A program made the translations under genes and the position numbers. The notes under the pieces were generated by a model, which saw only the letters and a program-made list of their open reading frames with translations, had not been told where the DNA came from and ran no database searches. A stretch of DNA of 64,000 nt from assembly GCA_910591455.2 (NCBI GenBank), contig OU342821.1, positions 14,385,787-14,449,786 of the forward strand. Reading direction: 5' to 3'. Positions 61,101 to 64,000 of this stretch are shown here, piece by piece (the stretch's first letter is position 1; every line of letters starts with the position of its first letter). Source of the DNA: Pholis gunnellus. Its lineage: Eukaryota; Chordata; Actinopteri; Perciformes; Pholidae.

Positions 61101-64000
61101 AGATGTGCAAAATGTAAGCACCCATATCTCATATATAGCATTCACTCATTGACCTAGTGGTTCACTTCAGGCGGCAACAAGATGCTATCTGTTCTGCTGC
61201 ACAGAAGGGATCAGGACGGCTCTGTGGAGGGAGGGGCGGCACGCCTTGGAACGATAGTTAAGAGAGCAAAAGGCAATTCAAACCCACGTCAAACTCAGTG
61301 GACTTGAATCCACATGGCTGATCTATAAATTCTACTTCTATTGATGGCAACCGACTTCCAGACAGGGACACTTTGGGAGTTGCCAGGGGCAACAATCTGT
61401 TCACTGAAGCCCCTCCCTTTGGCAACCTTCAATGACCGGTGGAGTGGACAAGCCTTCTCCGTTAAAAAGTACTTGCACACGTGCATGATTTAGGTACATA
61501 CACCTCCTGCACACACGCCTCTTAGGCTGACCCACCACAGCAAATGTAGGTTGACCTGTTCCGAGGAATAAAAGAGTGGACATTTGGTGTTTTCCACTGT
61601 GATCAAAGGCTCTGGGAGGCAGATTTTTCCAACCATCTGTGGCTTTAAATGATTAAGCATGTCAAAATGCTGCTTCACGGGGTTCCATTCCATTTTCCAT
61701 TCACTCCACACACGAGATTATCTTATTCTTCAATAATATATCTGTATGCAGATTTAGATTCTGGTTCTCTGCAGCACTTTGGTCAGACTTGTTGATTACA
61801 TACACTAAACCCACTTATAAACTTGGAAAGCCACGACTGTCGCTGGCTGGCTCGAGGCGTGTTCCCACATGTGTCACAACAAGGTGTATTTTTATCAGCG
61901 CAGTATGTTGGCAATGTCATAACAGGAGAGATAGGTCCTTACTAGAATTACCACAAACATAAGGGCCCTTGAAATGTGATCAGCAATCTGTGTTATTGAC
62001 AGTAAAACACTCCCACTCAGCTTTTGCTGACTCTAGCAGCTCAAGATGACAGAACATCTGTTTGTCCTGAGGAAGTCACAGTCGCGTGTTATGCTGTGTT
62101 CACACCAAACGCGGCGCGTACACCTCATCATGTCGTCTCAGACAGAGCAAATTGTATTTTGAGGAGAGCATTTGATGCTCTAATAACTGAAACAACACAA
62201 GGCCTCTTCTCTGTTTCTGCTTTGGTGTAGCTGACTCAGACAGCGGAGTGTATTCTTAGCCTCATGCAGACTCAGGTTAAAGCAAATGTTACTGCTAATA
62301 AATGACTATGTAGGCTTAGGGGCCCTGAGTAGAGTAGGTCACGATGATGCAGGTCTTGAATAAAAGCGGAAATGCACGATTCTGCACTTCCTGAGTAAGT
62401 GATGTAATTAAATATTGTTACTAAGCATTAAAAATAACCAGGACGTGAACATCAAGAATTGAAAATACACATGCAAACAGTGCAAATATGATATTTCTTT
62501 TGCACAAAGATGCAGCTGAACGCCTGCAAGTGACAGCTATGTTCCCTGTATGATCTTTTCTACAGTTATTGTGCTGCAGCCAAAACAAATATACAGCAAC
62601 GTGACAGAGCAGGGGACTATTTAACAGACCCATTTGTGTGTCAATTACAATTGGAAAAAGTCACACTACTGGCATGAATAGAACAAGGCATGCATTGAGG
62701 AATGTGCCGGAACAGTTTGAATGATCACAAGCTGCAAGAATGGAGGCTGATTCAAGGCTGAATAATGGTGCTGTGAAAGGGGAAGGCACAGTGAGGTTTA
62801 CACAGATGACTGCAGTAAGATGCATATATGTGCAGAGTCACAGGCAATATAGTATAGCTTATATCCCATCAGCAGCACTAACGCTATATACAGTCCCATC
62901 AGAGAGCACATATACAGTTATGCATTTAGACTAAGTGCATGTTGAAAGTGCTAAATTATAGAATTTAGTGTCTTGGCTAAATTACAGTCCCATTAGTTAT
63001 CATGCAAGGTAAGACTGAAGGACAGGCACGCAAATATGTGCTATAATGGGCGGTTCAAGAGTGATACATGCATAGCATTCATCTTACAGCAAGTGTTCAG
63101 TATACTAGTGTGTAATTAAGCCTTTTTCTTTTACATAGCTGCCGTATTATAAACAATATTTAAGACCAACCCTTTCTTGAGATTGCTGGTGTATTTACTG
63201 TGCTTGGACTGCACTGTAAAGAAAGTTTTGAAAAAATAAATGGCATATAAAATTGTGGCTGAATCTCGAAGAAAAACTGAATGACAATGGTGAGATTAAT
63301 AAAGGCTTCATCATCTAAGTCCTAAAATACTCGTCATAGAGTGGTCACAGATTCCCCAAAAAACGTAATTACCAAGAACTGCTTACTTTTCAATACTTCA
63401 TAATGTAAACTGAATGCCTTGATGATTTGTGTCTATTGGTCAAACTGAGTCAACAATGTTAAGGCCTCACACCTCCGCTAACTTCTAATTGGCATTTTGT
63501 CATAACTTCTGAAATTTGACTGACAAGGTGATTGACTGAAAAACAGTTATAACATTTTCATATATTTTTCTGGGATTGAAACGTAGTCCTACATAAATAC
63601 AGTGGGTAGTGTTCTAACCTATATGAGGATTAATAATGAAATGTATAAAAGCCAGACAAACGCAGTTCTCTGTTATTCTTACCTGTGCAGTTTCTTGGGT
63701 GGGGGAGGCGGTGGATTGGGCTCATTGTTGGCAGCTCCCTTTCCTGCTGCCAGCAGCTCTGATGAGCCGCCATGCAACGGTTGCTTGGACGGCATGCTCC
63801 CGTTATGCTTGCCCTCTTCCTCTGCACCGGTGCCCTTAGTCTCCCCCTGACAGGCACCATTGTTGGGGGCAGCTGGGGGGGCCGTGCCTGGCTCTGTCAT
63901 CGGAGGGGGGCTGCTGTGGGCCTTCGAGTCCATGGCCTCCTTCCAGACAGCAGCACCATTTACCAAGCCTGTCACCCTAGAGGTTGTCCCCGGGTTGGCA
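52407..64000 (-). CDS. PEAK1/PRAG1-family pseudokinase, 3' part (runs off the right edge)
   Basis: Minus-strand exons visible are 64000-63683 (open at the edge), 57139-56997, 55744-54978 and 53564-52407, all joining in frame. The order is a disordered region ending PPPPPPKKLHR, a Ser-rich segment (ELDRCSQHGSADSP), NQPPPLPEKKM (a likely Crk/SH3-binding site), the helical SHED-type segment (YSKLGGLYAESLRRLALKCE), then the kinase-like domain. The beta-3 lysine (YAVK) and the loop HRDICLEN (53171-53163) remain, while DFG is replaced by S-N-F (53027-53019); LAPEILSA and LEDWLCCQY are present. These are hallmarks of PEAK1 and PRAG1, scaffolds that dimerise and recruit Src-family kinases, Csk, Crk and Grb2 at the cytoskeleton. 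It could be either paralogue or a fish-specific third one; the N-terminal half, which would decide, is outside the window. Confidence 0.92.
53565..54977 (-). other. Last intron of the pseudokinase gene
   Basis: The 1.4-kb intron is bounded by GTAATC (minus) and CTCCAG. It begins immediately after the beta-3 lysine codon (YAVK|ICK). No repeat or nested gene stands out. Confidence 0.8.
55923..56055 (+). repeat. Dispersed teleost repeat, second copy
   Basis: AAAGGAATAGTTCAACAATT, TTGGGAAATGTGCTTACT, GAGTTAGATGAGAAGATT and AATATGAAGCTACAACCAGC follow each other as in the family consensus I remember. It is the same family as the foldback copy at 4551-4767. It lies in an intron of the pseudokinase gene. 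Confidence 0.7.
58085..58139 (+). repeat. (CT)n microsatellite
   Basis: About 26 CT units, nearly perfect, within the large intron. The minus-strand frame through it encodes an Arg-Glu repeat and is an artefact. Confidence 0.95.
60464..60615 (-). repeat. Dispersed retroelement fragment
   Basis: GTCTAGCCCAAAATCACAAA, GCCTCAGAGGGCTTTACAAT, CGACATCCTCTAACCC and GGAAAAACTCCCCCCC occur in the order of a very common teleost repeat. Its core is the complement of the tail at 23727-23782, so the two copies are in opposite orientation. Confidence 0.7.

Larger units (their letters stand above)
57140..63682 (-). other. Large intron of the pseudokinase gene
   Basis: The 6.5-kb intron (donor GTAAGA at 63682, acceptor GTCAG) holds a CT microsatellite (58085-58139), a GT microsatellite (about 59573-59605) and a retroelement fragment (60464-60615). 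No nested gene is supported on either strand. Confidence 0.7.

Overview
This is a vertebrate nuclear window, almost certainly a teleost fish. Genes are split by GT-AG introns. The proteins align closely with human FAM78A, PLPP7, PRRC2B and EDF1 as I remember them. Dinucleotide microsatellites are abundant, and several dispersed repeats look like those common in spiny-rayed fishes. The order fam78a - plpp7 - prrc2b matches human 9q34, so this is a conserved synteny block. No prokaryotic operon, CRISPR array, integrated virus or toxin gene was seen.

Layout: 1-6998 is non-coding (microsatellites, one foldback repeat, possibly 3'UTR). fam78a (minus, two coding exons, 12242-6999) lies head to head with plpp7 (plus, two coding exons, 14945-19052); the space between looks like a CpG-bearing promoter region with a ZNF143-like site. 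An intergenic stretch with LINE-tail remnants follows. prrc2b (plus) occupies about 24.2-42.0 kb: a non-coding first exon, 30 coding exons that I could join in frame into a 2217-residue protein, and a 3'UTR of about 2.4 kb. A compact three-exon gene for a 135-residue coiled-coil protein that I cannot name (43697-44702) and edf1 (five exons, 45376-47625, 148 residues) come next. After about 4.8 kb of non-coding DNA, the minus-strand 3' half of a PEAK1/PRAG1-family pseudokinase gene runs from 52407 past the right edge of the window.

The genes do not form one pathway. prrc2b and edf1 both act in translation (initiation and collided-ribosome sensing, respectively, in the known families). plpp7 is a nuclear-envelope protein of muscle. 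The pseudokinase is a cytoskeletal/Src-Csk-Crk scaffold. fam78a and the 135-residue protein have no established role. The less ordinary points are the two possible membrane-targeting N-termini of fam78a, two tandem NAGNAG acceptors and a weak donor in prrc2b, a G-rich/C19 block in its 3'UTR, a MITE inside edf1, and the unidentified small gene. I do not see a clearly new biological system.
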